Assembly (NCBI RefSeq): GCF_003149145.1
Contig: NZ_QGDQ01000029.1
Span: forward strand, 1 to 58,636
Length of the DNA stretch: 58,636 nucleotides
Direction of reading: 5' to 3'
Source: Quadrisphaera granulorum
Lineage (GTDB): Bacteria; Actinomycetota; Actinomycetes; Actinomycetales; Quadrisphaeraceae
Shown here: piece after piece, positions 12,605 to 22,080 of the stretch
Layout of the letters: the number at the start of each line of letters is the position of its first letter
Numbering within the stretch: the first letter of the stretch is position 1
Notes under the pieces: generated by a model
What the model saw: the letters and a program-made list of their open reading frames with translations, nothing else
Databases searched by the model: none
What the model was told of the DNA's origin: nothing
Position numbers and translations under genes: made by a program

Positions 12605-14401
12605 TCAGGAGTCTCCGCGGAGGCGGGCGAGCTCCTCTTCGACCACGGACTCGTCGAGCTTGGTGAAGATCGGCGACGGCGCCGCGACCGGCGTCCCCGG
12701 GACGATCGGCCGGGGCTCCCACGCAGGCGCGGACGAGTAGTCACCGGTGATCACGGGGTACGCGGGGCCGCCGTCGAGGTCGTCGACCTCGGCGATGACC
12801 GGCATCGGCTGGAACTCGCCCTCCCCTCCGAGCGCGCGGTGCACCAGGGAGGAGGAGTGCGGCAGGAAGGGCGAGAGCAACGTGTTGAGGTCGACCACGG
12901 CCTGCGCCGCCACGTGCAGCACCGTCTCCATGCGCGCCGGGTCGGTCTTCTTCAGCTGCCACGGCGCCTGCGCCGCGAGGTAGCGGTTGGCCTCTCCGGC
13001 CAGGCGCATCGCCTCGGTGATGGCCGCCTTCTGCCGGTGCCCCTGGATGAGCGAGCCCACGGTGGCGAAGCCGCCGCGCACTGCCGCGAGCAGCGCCTCG
13101 TCGTCGTCGGTCAGGTCTCCCGCCGAGGGGATGGAGCCCACGTTCTTGGCGATCATCGACGCGGTCCGGTTGACGAGGTTGCCCCACGTGGAGACCAGCT
13201 CGTCGTTGGTGCGCCGGAGGAAGGCGTCCCAGGTGAAGTCGGAGTCTTGGTTCTCCGGGCCTGCCACGGCGATGTAGTAGCGCAGCGCGTCGGGCTGGTA
13301 GCGGGAGAGGAAGTCGCGCACGTAGATGACCACGCCGCGCGAGGAGGAAAACTTGCCGCCCTCCATGGTGAGGAACTCCGAGGAGACCACCTCGGTGGGC
13401 AGCTCGAGCGCTCCGTACTCCCCGGCCGACCCACCGCGCGCGCCGCGGCCGTTGTAGCCGAGCAGCTCCGCCGGCCAGATCTGGGAGTGGAAGGTGATGT
13501 TGTCCTTGCCCATGAAGTACGAGGACCGCGCCGAAGGCGTTGACCACCACTGGCGCCACGCCTCCGGGTCACCGGAGCGCCGCGCCCACTCGATGGACGC
13601 CGACAGGTACCCGATGACGGCGTCGAACCAGACGTAGAGCCGCTTGTTCGGCTGGTCCTCCCAGCCGGGCAGCGGCACCGGGATGCCCCAGTCGATGTCG
13701 CGCGTCATGGCGCGGGGGCGCACGTCGTCGAGGAGGTTCAGCGAGAACTTCAGCACGTTCGGCCGCCACGCGCCGGCCGCGTCACGCCCGTGCAGCCACT
13801 CCCCCAGCGCCTCGGCGAGCGCCGGTAGGTCGAGGAAGAAGTGCTGCGACTCCACGAACTGCGGCGTCTCACCGTTGATGCGCGAGCGCGGGTCGATGAG
13901 GTCGATCGGGTCGAGCTGGTTACCGCAGTTGTCGCACTGGTCACCGCGCGCCGAGCCGTAGGAGCAGATGGGGCAGGTGCCCTCGATGTACCGGTCGGGC
14001 AGGGTGCGACCCGTCGACGGCGAGATGGCGCCCATCGTCGTCTGCTCGACCATGTACCCGTTGCGGTGCACGGTGGCGAACAGCTCCTGCGCCACGGCGT
14101 AGTGGTTGCGCGTGGTCGTCCTGGTGAACAGGTCGTAGGAGAGGCCCAGGGCCACGAGGTCTTCGACGATGATCCGGTTGTTCTTGTCCACCAGCTCGCG
14201 CGGGGTGATGCCCTCCGCCTCGGCCTGCACGAGGATCGGCGTCCCGTGTTCGTCGGTGCCGGAGACCATCAGCACGTCGTGGCCCGCCATCCGCATGTAG
14301 CGGCTGTAGACGTCGGAGGGCACACCGAAACCGGCGACATGGCCGATGTGGCGCGGGCCGTTGGCGTACGGCCAGGCGACGGCGGACAGGACATGGGTCA
14401 T
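12605..14401 (-). CDS. metG: Methionyl-tRNA synthetase
   Basis: A class I aminoacyl-tRNA synthetase of 598 residues that charges tRNA-Met. ATG at 14401 opens directly on [20 protein letters not shown] with the HIGH signature; the frame continues to 14521 without conserved sequence. A zinc-knuckle pair [18 protein letters not shown] lies in the connective domain, and the KMSKS motif appears as GGKFSSSRG. The anticodon-binding helical domain follows ([20 protein letters not shown]). There is no C-terminal tRNA-binding EMAP-like domain. The order metG...tatD-rpfB-ksgA is usual for actinobacteria. Confidence 0.95.
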   Translation of the reverse strand: MTHVLSAVAWPYANGPRHIGHVAGFGVPSDVYSRYMRMAGHDVLMVSGTDEHGTPILVQAEAEGITPRELVDKNNRIIVEDLVALGLSYDLFTRTTTRNHYAVAQELFATVHRNGYMVEQTTMGAISPSTGRTLPDRYIEGTCPICSYGSARGDQCDNCGNQLDPIDLIDPRSRINGETPQFVESQHFFLDLPALAEALGEWLHGRDAAGAWRPNVLKFSLNLLDDVRPRAMTRDIDWGIPVPLPGWEDQPNKRLYVWFDAVIGYLSASIEWARRSGDPEAWRQWWSTPSARSSYFMGKDNITFHSQIWPAELLGYNGRGARGGSAGEYGALELPTEVVSSEFLTMEGGKFSSSRGVVIYVRDFLSRYQPDALRYYIAVAGPENQDSDFTWDAFLRRTNDELVSTWGNLVNRTASMIAKNVGSIPSAGDLTDDDEALLAAVRGGFATVGSLIQGHRQKAAITEAMRLAGEANRYLAAQAPWQLKKTDPARMETVLHVAAQAVVDLNTLLSPFLPHSSSLVHRALGGEGEFQPMPVIAEVDDLDGGPAYPVITGDYSSAPAWEPRPIVPGTPVAAPSPIFTKLDESVVEEELARLRGDS

Positions 14402-14523
14402 GCAGCGCAGGGTAGTGAAGAGCGTCCGAGTGGGCTGAACTCCACGAGGTCGGCAGGAGAAGTGCCCAGATTGCCCCATACTCCTCACGGACAAGGACTG
14501 GCGAGCGGCGGGGGTAGCCACGG

Positions 14524-16032
14524 ATGGACATGAACAGGGACAAGAAGCCGCGCGCGGTCTCCCGGCGACTCTTCACCACGGCGGTGGTGTCCGTCCTGGG
14601 CGTCGGCGCCGTTCCGCTGAGCGCGGCACAGGCGGCCACACCGTCCCCGAGCCCCAAGCTCCCCAACGAGTACTACCGCAAGAGCAACCAGGTTTCCCTG
14701 AACACGAAGGTCCTGTTCGACGATATCTCCGTCCGGATCCAGGGGGATGCCGCTCGGCTGTTCGTCCCTCAGACCGTGAAGCCGGGTCAGCCAGTCCGTG
14801 TGGTGTGGCTCTACCACGGCGCTGGGAGTGACCAGAACGCTATCGCCGGCGGGTTCAAGTCGACGGCGCACCTCATCGTCGAGCGGGGCGCCATCGCGAT
14901 CTGCCAGAACGCCGGCGGCACCAAGTACTCCCACCCGTCAGCGCAGGCCATCCAGGTCGCGGGGTGGCAGTGGATCTCCTCGGTCTACGACGTCCGCTCG
15001 AACACGCTCCGCGCCACGTCGGGCGGTGGCGCCTTGGCCTGCGAGACGCTGGGATCGTCGCTGATCCCGCTCATCTCCGGCATGTACAACGTCAATGCCG
15101 TCTACGACCTCGAAGCCCTCTACAACGGTGACGGGCGAGACCGGGCCAGCATCATCGGCGCCTTCGGAGACGACCCCGCCGCGATCCACGCGGCGAATCC
15201 CGCTCGCCTCCCGCAGAGTGCCTGGGCTGGCAAGACGCTTCGGATCGTCGTGTCGCAGCCGGACTCCTCCGACAGGACCGTGCCTCCAGAGCAGCACGGC
15301 CTGGCGCTGCTCGCGCTGGCGTCGCCCGTGGCCGCGGAGGCCACCCTGCGCACGCACTCGAATGGCCACAGCACGCCGGGCTTCGCCGATCCCGACTTCA
15401 TGGCGGCGTTCGCCCGGTGGGCTCCCCCGCCGCCCATGGCGGACACCACTGCCCCCACGGTTACCATCACCGCCCCCACCGCCGGCGCCACCCTCACCGG
15501 CACCACCACCCTCAGCGCCACCGCCAGCGACGACGTCGCCGTGACCGCCGTGACCTTCACCGTCACCACCGGCGCCACCACCCGCACCCTGACCGCCACC
15601 AACAGCGGCACCGGTACGACGTGGTCGGCCCCACTGGACACGACCACCCTGGCCAACGGCACCACCACCATCACCGCCACGGCCACCGACGCCGCCGGCA
15701 ACGCCACCACCACCGCCCCCGTCAGCGCCACCATCACCAACGCCGACACCGTCGCACCCACCGTCACCATCACCGCCCCCACCGCCGGCGCCACGGTCTC
15801 GGGATTGGTCACCGCAACCGCGACCGCCTCGGATAACGTCGGGGTGACATCGGTGAAGTACTACGCCAACGGGCGCTTCGCTGGCTCCGCGACGTTGTCG
15901 GGGGGCCTGTGGAGGCTGGGGCTGGACACGCGGAAGTTCGCGAACGGCAGCTACACCATCACCGCGGTTGCGGCTGACGCCGCTGGCAACACCGGAACAT
16001 CCCCGGGAGTCACGATCGCAGTCCGCAACTGA
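14524..16032 (+). CDS. Secreted alpha/beta-hydrolase-like protein with two Ig-like domains
   Basis: A 502-residue exported protein. The N-terminus has a Tat-like SRRLFTT motif, a hydrophobic stretch and an AQA cleavage site (about residue 38). Residues about 60-300 look like an alpha/beta hydrolase: oxyanion-type [10 protein letters not shown], a possible nucleophile elbow ATSGGGA in place of GxSxG, an Asp in [11 protein letters not shown] and a His in SNGHSTPGF. Two bacterial Ig domains follow, each opening [15 protein letters not shown] or [15 protein letters not shown]. They are encoded by near-identical DNA at about 15453-15494 and 15757-15797. The substrate is unknown; a polymer ester or polysaccharide is plausible. 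Confidence 0.65.
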   Translation: MDMNRDKKPRAVSRRLFTTAVVSVLGVGAVPLSAAQAATPSPSPKLPNEYYRKSNQVSLNTKVLFDDISVRIQGDAARLFVPQTVKPGQPVRVVWLYHGAGSDQNAIAGGFKSTAHLIVERGAIAICQNAGGTKYSHPSAQAIQVAGWQWISSVYDVRSNTLRATSGGGALACETLGSSLIPLISGMYNVNAVYDLEALYNGDGRDRASIIGAFGDDPAAIHAANPARLPQSAWAGKTLRIVVSQPDSSDRTVPPEQHGLALLALASPVAAEATLRTHSNGHSTPGFADPDFMAAFARWAPPPPMADTTAPTVTITAPTAGATLTGTTTLSATASDDVAVTAVTFTVTTGATTRTLTATNSGTGTTWSAPLDTTTLANGTTTITATATDAAGNATTTAPVSATITNADTVAPTVTITAPTAGATVSGLVTATATASDNVGVTSVKYYANGRFAGSATLSGGLWRLGLDTRKFANGSYTITAVAADAAGNTGTSPGVTIAVRN

Positions 16033-16145
16033 ACCTTCCGGGACTCAGCTCCGAAGGACCACAGTCCCACCTCGACCCGCTCAGCCTCAGCTCTGCTCCT
16101 CCGTGAGCCCCCGTCGCCCCGCGACGTCCCCGCCGCTCGTCGATC

Positions 16146-16151
16146 GGAGAG
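16146..16151 (+). promoter_or_regulatory. Ribosome binding site of the beta-helix protein
   Basis: GGAGAG four bases before GTG at 16156 supports the GTG start. Confidence 0.5.
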
Positions 16152-16155
16152 ACTC

Positions 16156-17604
16156 GTGTCCCGCCGCAGGCATCCTCCTGCCCTGCTCGCCCCACTGTGG
16201 AGTCGCCGCAACATCGCCCTGCTCGCAGCAGCTGTCGTCGTCGTCGCGGGTGGGGCGGTGACCGCCGCGACGTGGGTCAGCGCCGCACCAGGCCCGGTAC
16301 AGCTGACAGCGGCGACCACCTCAGCCGACCTCGCACCGGTGAGCTCGGCATCCGACATGCGCGTCGTCGCTGAGCCCTGGTCGGACGGCGCTTCCATCGA
16401 GTGGACGCCCGTGCTGGGCGCCCTCGGCTACGACGTCTTCCGCGTCAACGGCACTCCTGACGAGGTCAAGGGCACAACGACCGGCTGGGTGCGCGTCAAT
16501 GCCGACCCGATCACCGATTCCTCCCTGCGCGACGCAGGCCTCCGTGCAGGCCAGCCGGTCACGTTCAGCGTCAAGCCGCGCTACAGCACGGTGGTGCCGT
16601 CCGCACTCAGGCGACCGGACCCGAATCTGCCGATGGCGAGCACCACCCCCGTCGAACCGCTCGCTGCCTACCGCGCTGGCCTCACGGCGACATGCCCGTC
16701 GGCCTCGGCTGTCCCCGGCACGGTCGTCGGCACCAGCGCGCAGCTGTCGTCCGCCCTGTCGAAGGCTGCCCCTGGCGGGGTCGTGCGGCTGAAGGACGGC
16801 GTGTACACCGGCACCTTCCGCCTGAGCGTCCAGGCCACGGGCAGCAAGCCGTTCTGGCTGTGCGGCGGGCCCGGGGCCGTGCTGCAGACCGGAAACACCG
16901 GCAGTGGCAGCGCCCTGCGCATCGACAGCTCGAGCTGGGTGGGCCTGGCTGGCTTCAGCGTGCGGGACTCGATGCAGGGCGTCATGGTCAAGAGCACCTC
17001 GAACCTCGTCGTGGCGAACCTGAACATCTCCAACATCGGCTACGAGGCCCTGCATGTCTACGCGCAGTCGAGCGACGTGGTGCTCCGCGACAACAGCATC
17101 ACGGACACCGGCGTCAAGGACGTCGCTTACGGCGAGGGCATCTACATCGGCACGTCGGACCGGCGCTGGGGCGAGGTGACCGGCGGTCAGCCGGATGCCA
17201 CCACCCGCGTGGCCGTCGTGCGGAACACCATCGTCAACGCTGGCGCAGAGCCCATCGAGGCCAAGATGGGCACGACGAACGGCGTCATCCAGGGCAACGT
17301 CATCAGGGGGCATCAGCCCGCGTCACGCGCCATCGGATGGATCCTCGTCACCGGCAACGACTGGCTGATCAAGAAGAACCAGGGCGAGGACGCCGTCACC
17401 AACGGATACGTCCTCATGCGCCAGGGCACGGAGTACGGCCACGACAACTCGGTCGTGACGAACACCGGCGCCGTGAACGCCTCGGGATGGGGTGTGCTGC
17501 TGCAGAACCCGGGCTCACCGCCGCCTGCCGGAAGCATCGTCGGCTGCGACAACGACCTGAGCGGCGCCGCAGCGGGCGAGATCACCGGGAGCTGCCAGAA
17601 CTGA
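16156..17604 (+). CDS. Secreted right-handed parallel beta-helix protein
   Basis: A 482-residue protein with an N-terminal signal anchor (NIALLAAAVVVVAGGAVTAA). A fibronectin-III-like region (about 65-150; EWTPVLGALGYDVFRVNG) precedes a right-handed beta-helix from about 180 onward. The helix shows repeated NLVVANLNISNIG, DVVLRDNSITDTG and VAVVRNTIVNAG type turns, as in polysaccharide lyases and glycosidases of the pectate-lyase fold. Catalytic residues cannot be assigned by eye. It converges on the EPS operon and shares its terminator, so it may act on the polysaccharide, but this is only inference from position. Confidence 0.7.
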   Translation: MSRRRHPPALLAPLWSRRNIALLAAAVVVVAGGAVTAATWVSAAPGPVQLTAATTSADLAPVSSASDMRVVAEPWSDGASIEWTPVLGALGYDVFRVNGTPDEVKGTTTGWVRVNADPITDSSLRDAGLRAGQPVTFSVKPRYSTVVPSALRRPDPNLPMASTTPVEPLAAYRAGLTATCPSASAVPGTVVGTSAQLSSALSKAAPGGVVRLKDGVYTGTFRLSVQATGSKPFWLCGGPGAVLQTGNTGSGSALRIDSSSWVGLAGFSVRDSMQGVMVKSTSNLVVANLNISNIGYEALHVYAQSSDVVLRDNSITDTGVKDVAYGEGIYIGTSDRRWGEVTGGQPDATTRVAVVRNTIVNAGAEPIEAKMGTTNGVIQGNVIRGHQPASRAIGWILVTGNDWLIKKNQGEDAVTNGYVLMRQGTEYGHDNSVVTNTGAVNASGWGVLLQNPGSPPPAGSIVGCDNDLSGAAAGEITGSCQN

Positions 17605-17605
17605 T

Positions 17606-17649
17606 CAGTGGCTTTCCGGCGCGCCGTCAGGCGCGCCGGAAAGCCACTG
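17606..17649. terminator. Bidirectional terminator at the end of the EPS operon
   Basis: Two perfect 20-base arms (17606-17625 and 17630-17649) flank a GTCA loop. It begins two bases after the stop of the beta-helix gene and ends three bases before the stop of the last EPS gene. This is a textbook position for a shared rho-independent-type terminator. Confidence 0.85.
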
Positions 17650-17652
17650 AGG

Positions 17653-18621
17653 TCAACGGTGAGCTGCGCCGATCACCCTGCGGTGAACCGCAGGGCCGCA
17701 TACGGCGGCGGCGGCCATGGCGAGCCGCTGCGGGTCTCGCTGGCGGGCTAGGGACACGAAGGCCCCTGGGGTGAGACGCTGGCGCAGCGATGCCCTCAGC
17801 TGCCGCCGCCGCTCCTCGGGGTAGCCGCCGAGCTCGGCGTCCTTGAGACCCGACAGCACGACGTACCGCGTCTGGAAGTAGCGCAGCGCGGGGGAACCGA
17901 CGAGGTTCGGCGCCAGTTCGGCGACCGTCGCGGAGACGGCCTCGTCGATGGCCGCGAGGCAGTCGGCGCGCTGGCGCGTGCTCGTGATGATCGACCCCGG
18001 GCGGAGCCGGTACTCGTACACCTTCCGGTCGAGGAAGGTGACGCGGCTGGCCCGCGCGAGGGCACCCAGCACGTACGGCAGGTCCGACTGCGTACGGGAC
18101 GGCACGGCCGGCACGGAGGCCATGACCTCGCGTCGGAACAGCTTGTTCCAGAGGTGCCCCGTGATGCGTCCCGTCAGCCCCATCTCCAGGGCGGTTCGCC
18201 CGTCCACCGCAACGGAGATCGGTGCGGCCAGGTCGCGGCTCGTGCCGTCGGCGTAGCGGAAGACAGCTCCGGCGACGACGACGTCGGCCCTCTCGGCCCG
18301 CGCCGCCTGCAGCAGCGCGCAGGCGGCGCCGGGCTCCCAGGCGTCGTCGGAGTCGACGAACCAGACGTACTCGCCGGTCGCCTCGCTGACACCCCGCTCG
18401 CGCGCCCTCGCCACTCCCCCGTTGGCCGGCAGCAGGATCGCGCGGACCCGCTGATCTCGGTCGGCTGCGGCGCGGGCCAGCTCCGGGGAAGCGTCGCGCG
18501 AGCCGTCGTCGACGACGATGACCTCCAGGTCGACGTCCTGCTGCTCCAGGAGGCGCTGGATGGCACCGGCCAGGTGCTCGGCGTCGTTGTACGAGGGCAG
18601 GACGACGCTGACCTCGGGCAT
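17653..18621 (-). CDS. Family 2 glycosyltransferase
   Basis: A GT-A fold transferase of 322 residues, last gene of the EPS operon. The N-terminus PEVSVVLPSYNDAEHLAGAI and VIVVDDGSRDAS carry the nucleotide-binding region. YVWFVDSDDAWEPG is the metal-binding DxD motif. A GLTGRITGHLWNKLFRREV segment is typical of capsule-type GT2 enzymes. ATG at 18621 overlaps the stop of the upstream gene (TGATG). It probably adds one sugar to the lipid-linked repeat unit; donor and acceptor cannot be read from sequence. Confidence 0.88.
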   Translation of the reverse strand: MPEVSVVLPSYNDAEHLAGAIQRLLEQQDVDLEVIVVDDGSRDASPELARAAADRDQRVRAILLPANGGVARARERGVSEATGEYVWFVDSDDAWEPGAACALLQAARAERADVVVAGAVFRYADGTSRDLAAPISVAVDGRTALEMGLTGRITGHLWNKLFRREVMASVPAVPSRTQSDLPYVLGALARASRVTFLDRKVYEYRLRPGSIITSTRQRADCLAAIDEAVSATVAELAPNLVGSPALRYFQTRYVVLSGLKDAELGGYPEERRRQLRASLRQRLTPGAFVSLARQRDPQRLAMAAAAVCGPAVHRRVIGAAHR

Positions 18622-19694
18622 CAGGCGGCCTTCCCCCCACCGAGCGCGCTGATCCGCGCCACGAGGCGGTCGAGGGCGTGCCGAGCCTCGATCACCCTGT
18701 CGACCACCTCCGGGCGGCGCGCCGCGGCCGCTTCGACGGCCGCCACGGCCGCGCCGGCGTCGGTCAGGCGGTGGTCGACCACGGCGGCACGCAGGCCCAC
18801 GGCCGCGAGCGTCCGTGCCGCCTTGTCGGTGGGGTGGCTGCTCAGGGCGAGCGGCGAGGCCCCTTCGGTGGCGGCGATGACGAGCCCGTGGAGGCGGTCG
18901 CTGACGATGACCGCGCTCCTGCGGTACAGGGCTCGCAGGGCGGCCTCCGCGTCGGTGTGGCGGGCCGACTCCCAGCACAGGGCACTGCCCCCGACACGCT
19001 TGGCGAGCAGTTCCGCGAGGTCGCCGTCGCGGCCGATCTGCGCGGCGAAGACGGGCTCGAGTCCGGTGCGCTCCGCCATCTCGCGCACGCTGGCCACCCA
19101 GGCCTCGTCAGGCTCCGGGCGCGGATCGTGCGGAAGACCGGCGCGCAGCGCTACCGCCAGCACGGGGCGGGGGTGGTCGCTGCGCAGCGCCGCCTCGTCG
19201 GCGCCGAGGTGGAAGGCCCAGTCCGGTGCCACCTCACCCACGCCGAGGACCCGCCGAGAGAGCTCGTCGCGCCAGGCGACGAGCTGGCAGGTCTGCAGCA
19301 CCGCGGCGATGGGGTGGCGCCACACGGTGGAGCGCCGGACGCCGACACCGACGTGCACGGCGGCTCCACCGCGCAGCCGGTTGGCCGCGAGCAGCGGCGC
19401 AAGGCGCAGGTAGCGCTGGGCGAATCGGCGCTCGAGCTCGGTCTCACCGGTGTCGAAGGCGTACAGGGCCGGGGTGCGACCCATGGTCCGAGACAGCTCG
19501 GCACGCCAGGAGGCCGAGTCTCGGTGGAGCACGTCGTCGGGGGTCAGCCCCAGGGCGTCCGTCTGGTCCGTGGTCTGCCGTCCGACGTAGACGTGCAGGT
19601 CACCCGCCGTCCGGACGGCCTGCAGAAAGGCGCGGCGCAGCACCGTGTCACCGACGTTGTCGTACTGACCGATCGCCGAGGCGAAGACCTTCAC
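18621..19694 (-). CDS. Polysaccharide pyruvyl transferase family protein 1
   Basis: A 357-residue CsaB/WcaK-like protein that would add a ketal pyruvate from PEP to a sugar of the repeat unit. The start is GTG at 19694, with GGAGG upstream, and gives VKVFASAIGQYDNVGDTVLRR. The GQYxNVGD opening and the C-terminal SDRLHGLVIAATEG are the family hallmarks. It is clearly related to the third pyruvyl transferase of the operon (33161), which has GQYENVGDLILRR, and less so to the second. Its GTGA start overlaps the upstream stop. Confidence 0.85.
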   Translation of the reverse strand: MKVFASAIGQYDNVGDTVLRRAFLQAVRTAGDLHVYVGRQTTDQTDALGLTPDDVLHRDSASWRAELSRTMGRTPALYAFDTGETELERRFAQRYLRLAPLLAANRLRGGAAVHVGVGVRRSTVWRHPIAAVLQTCQLVAWRDELSRRVLGVGEVAPDWAFHLGADEAALRSDHPRPVLAVALRAGLPHDPRPEPDEAWVASVREMAERTGLEPVFAAQIGRDGDLAELLAKRVGGSALCWESARHTDAEAALRALYRRSAVIVSDRLHGLVIAATEGASPLALSSHPTDKAARTLAAVGLRAAVVDHRLTDAGAAVAAVEAAAARRPEVVDRVIEARHALDRLVARISALGGGKAA

Positions 19695-20971
19695 CGCTGG
19701 GCCCTCCGGGGGGTGTCGTCTGAACAGGTGCGCAGGAGCAGCGCCTCGAGCATCCGACCGCTGCTGGCGCGGGTGTATCGGTCCAGCCAGGGAGCGAGGA
19801 CGTCCGGCTGCATGGGTAGGGCCGCGGCCGCCAGGACGGCGTCCGCGAGGGAGGTCGGGCTGTCGTCGTCGGCGAGCACTCCCGAGAGCCCGGGGACGAC
19901 GGCGTCCGCCACGCCGAGGGCCTGCGAAACGGCGACCGACGGGATGCCGGCGGCGGCGGCCTCGACGAGAACGTTGCCGAAGCCCTCCCGAGACGAGGCG
20001 AGGAGGTGCACCGACCCGGAGGGGCAGCGCTCGGGCCAGTCCTCGACCCAACCGCGGAAGTCGACCTCGACGCCGAGCTCCCGGGCCGCCGCCTCCAGCG
20101 GGGCCTTGAGGGGTCCGTCCCCGAAGACGACGAGCCGGGCCGGGCGCCGCCGGCGCAGCTCGGCGACCACCTCGACGGCCAGCAGCGGCCGCTTCTGCTC
20201 GACGAGCCGGTGGGCGATGACGACGACGACGGGCTCGTCGGTGCGGCTGTCCAGCGCGACGCGCGACCGGCTCGCGCCGCCCCCGGGGACCGCCCGAGCT
20301 GGTCCAGCCGGCCCGTCCGATGGAACTGCCGGGCGTGCCGGGACGGCGGGAACGGCCTCCAGCGTGGGGTTGGGCACCACGACGCACCGCTGGGGCCCTC
20401 CACCGCGGCGCGGGCCTGACAGCAGTTCCGCGGCGACGGGGTGGGAGATGGCCACCACGCGGTCGGCGAGCGGGTAGGCAGCTTCGAGGAGACGGTGCTT
20501 CACGAGGTGCCCCAGCGGCGCTCCGCGCAGTCCGGGGGTCACGAGGTTCCGCTCGGAGACGACCAGACTCGGGCGACGGCGGCGAGGCAGAGAGGCCCCA
20601 GCGGCGAGCGTGAGCAGGTTGGGGTAGGACTGCAGCGCCACGACGGCATGGGGCGAGGTGCTCAGCAGCAGCTGGCGCAACGCCCGCGTCTTGCCGACGT
20701 GGCCGCGGGCCTGCCCCAGAGACGTGACCTGCACTCCGGGCGGCGTGAACGCGCTGGTGTCCTTGCCAGATGTCTGCGCCACCGCGATCTCGTGGCCGCG
20801 CGACGCCATCCACTGCATCCAGCTGCGGCCGACCGCCTCAGCACCGCCGCCGTGCAGTGACGTGACGACGAACACGACAGACAACTGGCGCTCGGCCGGA
20901 CCGTCGACGGACCTGTCTGACCGCCCGGGCCCAGGGTGGTGCGCCCGGGCCATCGGGATACCGCTCATCAC
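19691..20971 (-). CDS. Family 4 glycosyltransferase (tandem copy 1)
   Basis: A GT-B fold retaining transferase of 426 residues. The N-terminal domain has VFVVTSLHGGGAEAVG. The C-terminal donor site has VVIAHRLVEQKRPLLAV, VDFRGWVEDW and SSREGFGNVLVEAAAAGIPS with the E-x7-E type Glu residues. It is a close paralogue of the next upstream gene through most of its length but carries a Pro/Ala insertion at about 205-245. GTG at 20971 or ATG at 20968 overlaps the upstream stop. Confidence 0.88.
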   Translation of the reverse strand: MMSGIPMARAHHPGPGRSDRSVDGPAERQLSVVFVVTSLHGGGAEAVGRSWMQWMASRGHEIAVAQTSGKDTSAFTPPGVQVTSLGQARGHVGKTRALRQLLLSTSPHAVVALQSYPNLLTLAAGASLPRRRRPSLVVSERNLVTPGLRGAPLGHLVKHRLLEAAYPLADRVVAISHPVAAELLSGPRRGGGPQRCVVVPNPTLEAVPAVPARPAVPSDGPAGPARAVPGGGASRSRVALDSRTDEPVVVVIAHRLVEQKRPLLAVEVVAELRRRRPARLVVFGDGPLKAPLEAAARELGVEVDFRGWVEDWPERCPSGSVHLLASSREGFGNVLVEAAAAGIPSVAVSQALGVADAVVPGLSGVLADDDSPTSLADAVLAAAALPMQPDVLAPWLDRYTRASSGRMLEALLLRTCSDDTPRRAQR

Positions 20972-22080
20972 AACGGGGCCCGCCCCCTCATCGCCGCGCT
21001 GATGGCTCGATTCAGGCTGGCCCGCGTGGCGGGCTCACGGAAGTGGTCGAGCCACGGCTCGATCGAGGGCACGTCCACCACGAGGCGAGCGGCCTGCTGG
21101 ACGGCATCCGCGATGCCCTCGGGCGAATCCTCGATGGCGAGCTCACCGGTGACACCGGGGACGAGCGCATCGGCCGTACCGAGCGCGGCGGACAGCGCCA
21201 CCGACGGCAGACCAGCGGCGGCGGCCTCGACGAGGACGTTGCCGAGCCCCTCGCGGTGTGAGGCGAGCAGGAACACCGTCTTGTCGCTGCACTCGTCGAA
21301 CCAGTGCTCCGCCCAGCCGCGGAAGTCCGTCTCGACGCCGCTGCGGGCGGCGGCCGCCTCGAGCTCACCCTGGAGGGGGCCGGTACCGAAGACGGTGAGT
21401 CGCACCCGCAGACCGCGACGGGCAAGCTCCTCGGCCGCTGCGAGAGCAAGCAGTGGTCGCTTCTGCGGCACGAGGCGGTGCGCGATGACCAGGTCGACGT
21501 CGAGGTCCGGCGCGGACCGGCGCGGACGCGGACCGGCAGGAACCTTGGCTGCGGCGGGATTGCGGATGACGGTGCAGCGTCCGGCGCCCACGCCGAACCC
21601 GCCGACGAGCTCGCCGGCCACGGCGTGGGACACCGCGACGACATGATCCGCACGTCGGTAGGCGCGCTGGGCCAGGACGTGCTTGACGCGGTGCGCGGGC
21701 GGGGACCCTGGCAGGCCGAGCGTGACGAGGTTGTGCTCGCTGACGATCGTGGCGGGCCGAGCGGTGCGCGGTGTGAGGGCGGCCGCCGCCACGAGAAGGA
21801 GGTTGGGGTAGTTCTGCAGGGCGATGCCGACGTCGGGCAGCACGTCCTGGAAGAGCTGCCGAAGCCTGCTCACCTTGGCCGCGTGGGAGGGCAGGTGTCC
21901 CAGTCCGACGAGTTCGGCCCCGGCCGGCAGGTGCTGGTCGGTCGGCTTGTCGGAGGTGGTGACCACCACCACGCGATGGCCCTGGGCGAGGAGCTCCCGG
22001 ACCCACACGAGGCCCACCCACTCCGCTCCCCCGCCGTGCAGGCTCGTCGTGAGGACGACGAGCCGGAGGTCAGCGCTCAT
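20968..22080 (-). CDS. Family 4 glycosyltransferase (tandem copy 2)
   Basis: A 370-residue GT-B enzyme paralogous to the downstream gene. It shares VVLTTSLHGGGAEWVG, LQNYPNLLLVAAAAL, VSEHNLVTLGLPGSPPAHRV, LVIAHRLVPQKRPLLAL, TDFRGWAEHW and SHREGLGNVLVEAAAAGLPS. The pair probably arose by tandem duplication and may add successive similar sugars. ATG at 22080 overlaps the Wzz stop (ATGA). Confidence 0.88.
   Translation of the reverse strand: MSADLRLVVLTTSLHGGGAEWVGLVWVRELLAQGHRVVVVTTSDKPTDQHLPAGAELVGLGHLPSHAAKVSRLRQLFQDVLPDVGIALQNYPNLLLVAAAALTPRTARPATIVSEHNLVTLGLPGSPPAHRVKHVLAQRAYRRADHVVAVSHAVAGELVGGFGVGAGRCTVIRNPAAAKVPAGPRPRRSAPDLDVDLVIAHRLVPQKRPLLALAAAEELARRGLRVRLTVFGTGPLQGELEAAAARSGVETDFRGWAEHWFDECSDKTVFLLASHREGLGNVLVEAAAAGLPSVALSAALGTADALVPGVTGELAIEDSPEGIADAVQQAARLVVDVPSIEPWLDHFREPATRASLNRAISAAMRGRAPL

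Noticed and set aside
18621-20813. 730-codon frame upstream of pyruvyl transferase 1
   Set aside because: Only the part after GTG 19694 is coding; the rest overlaps the GT4 gene in another frame.
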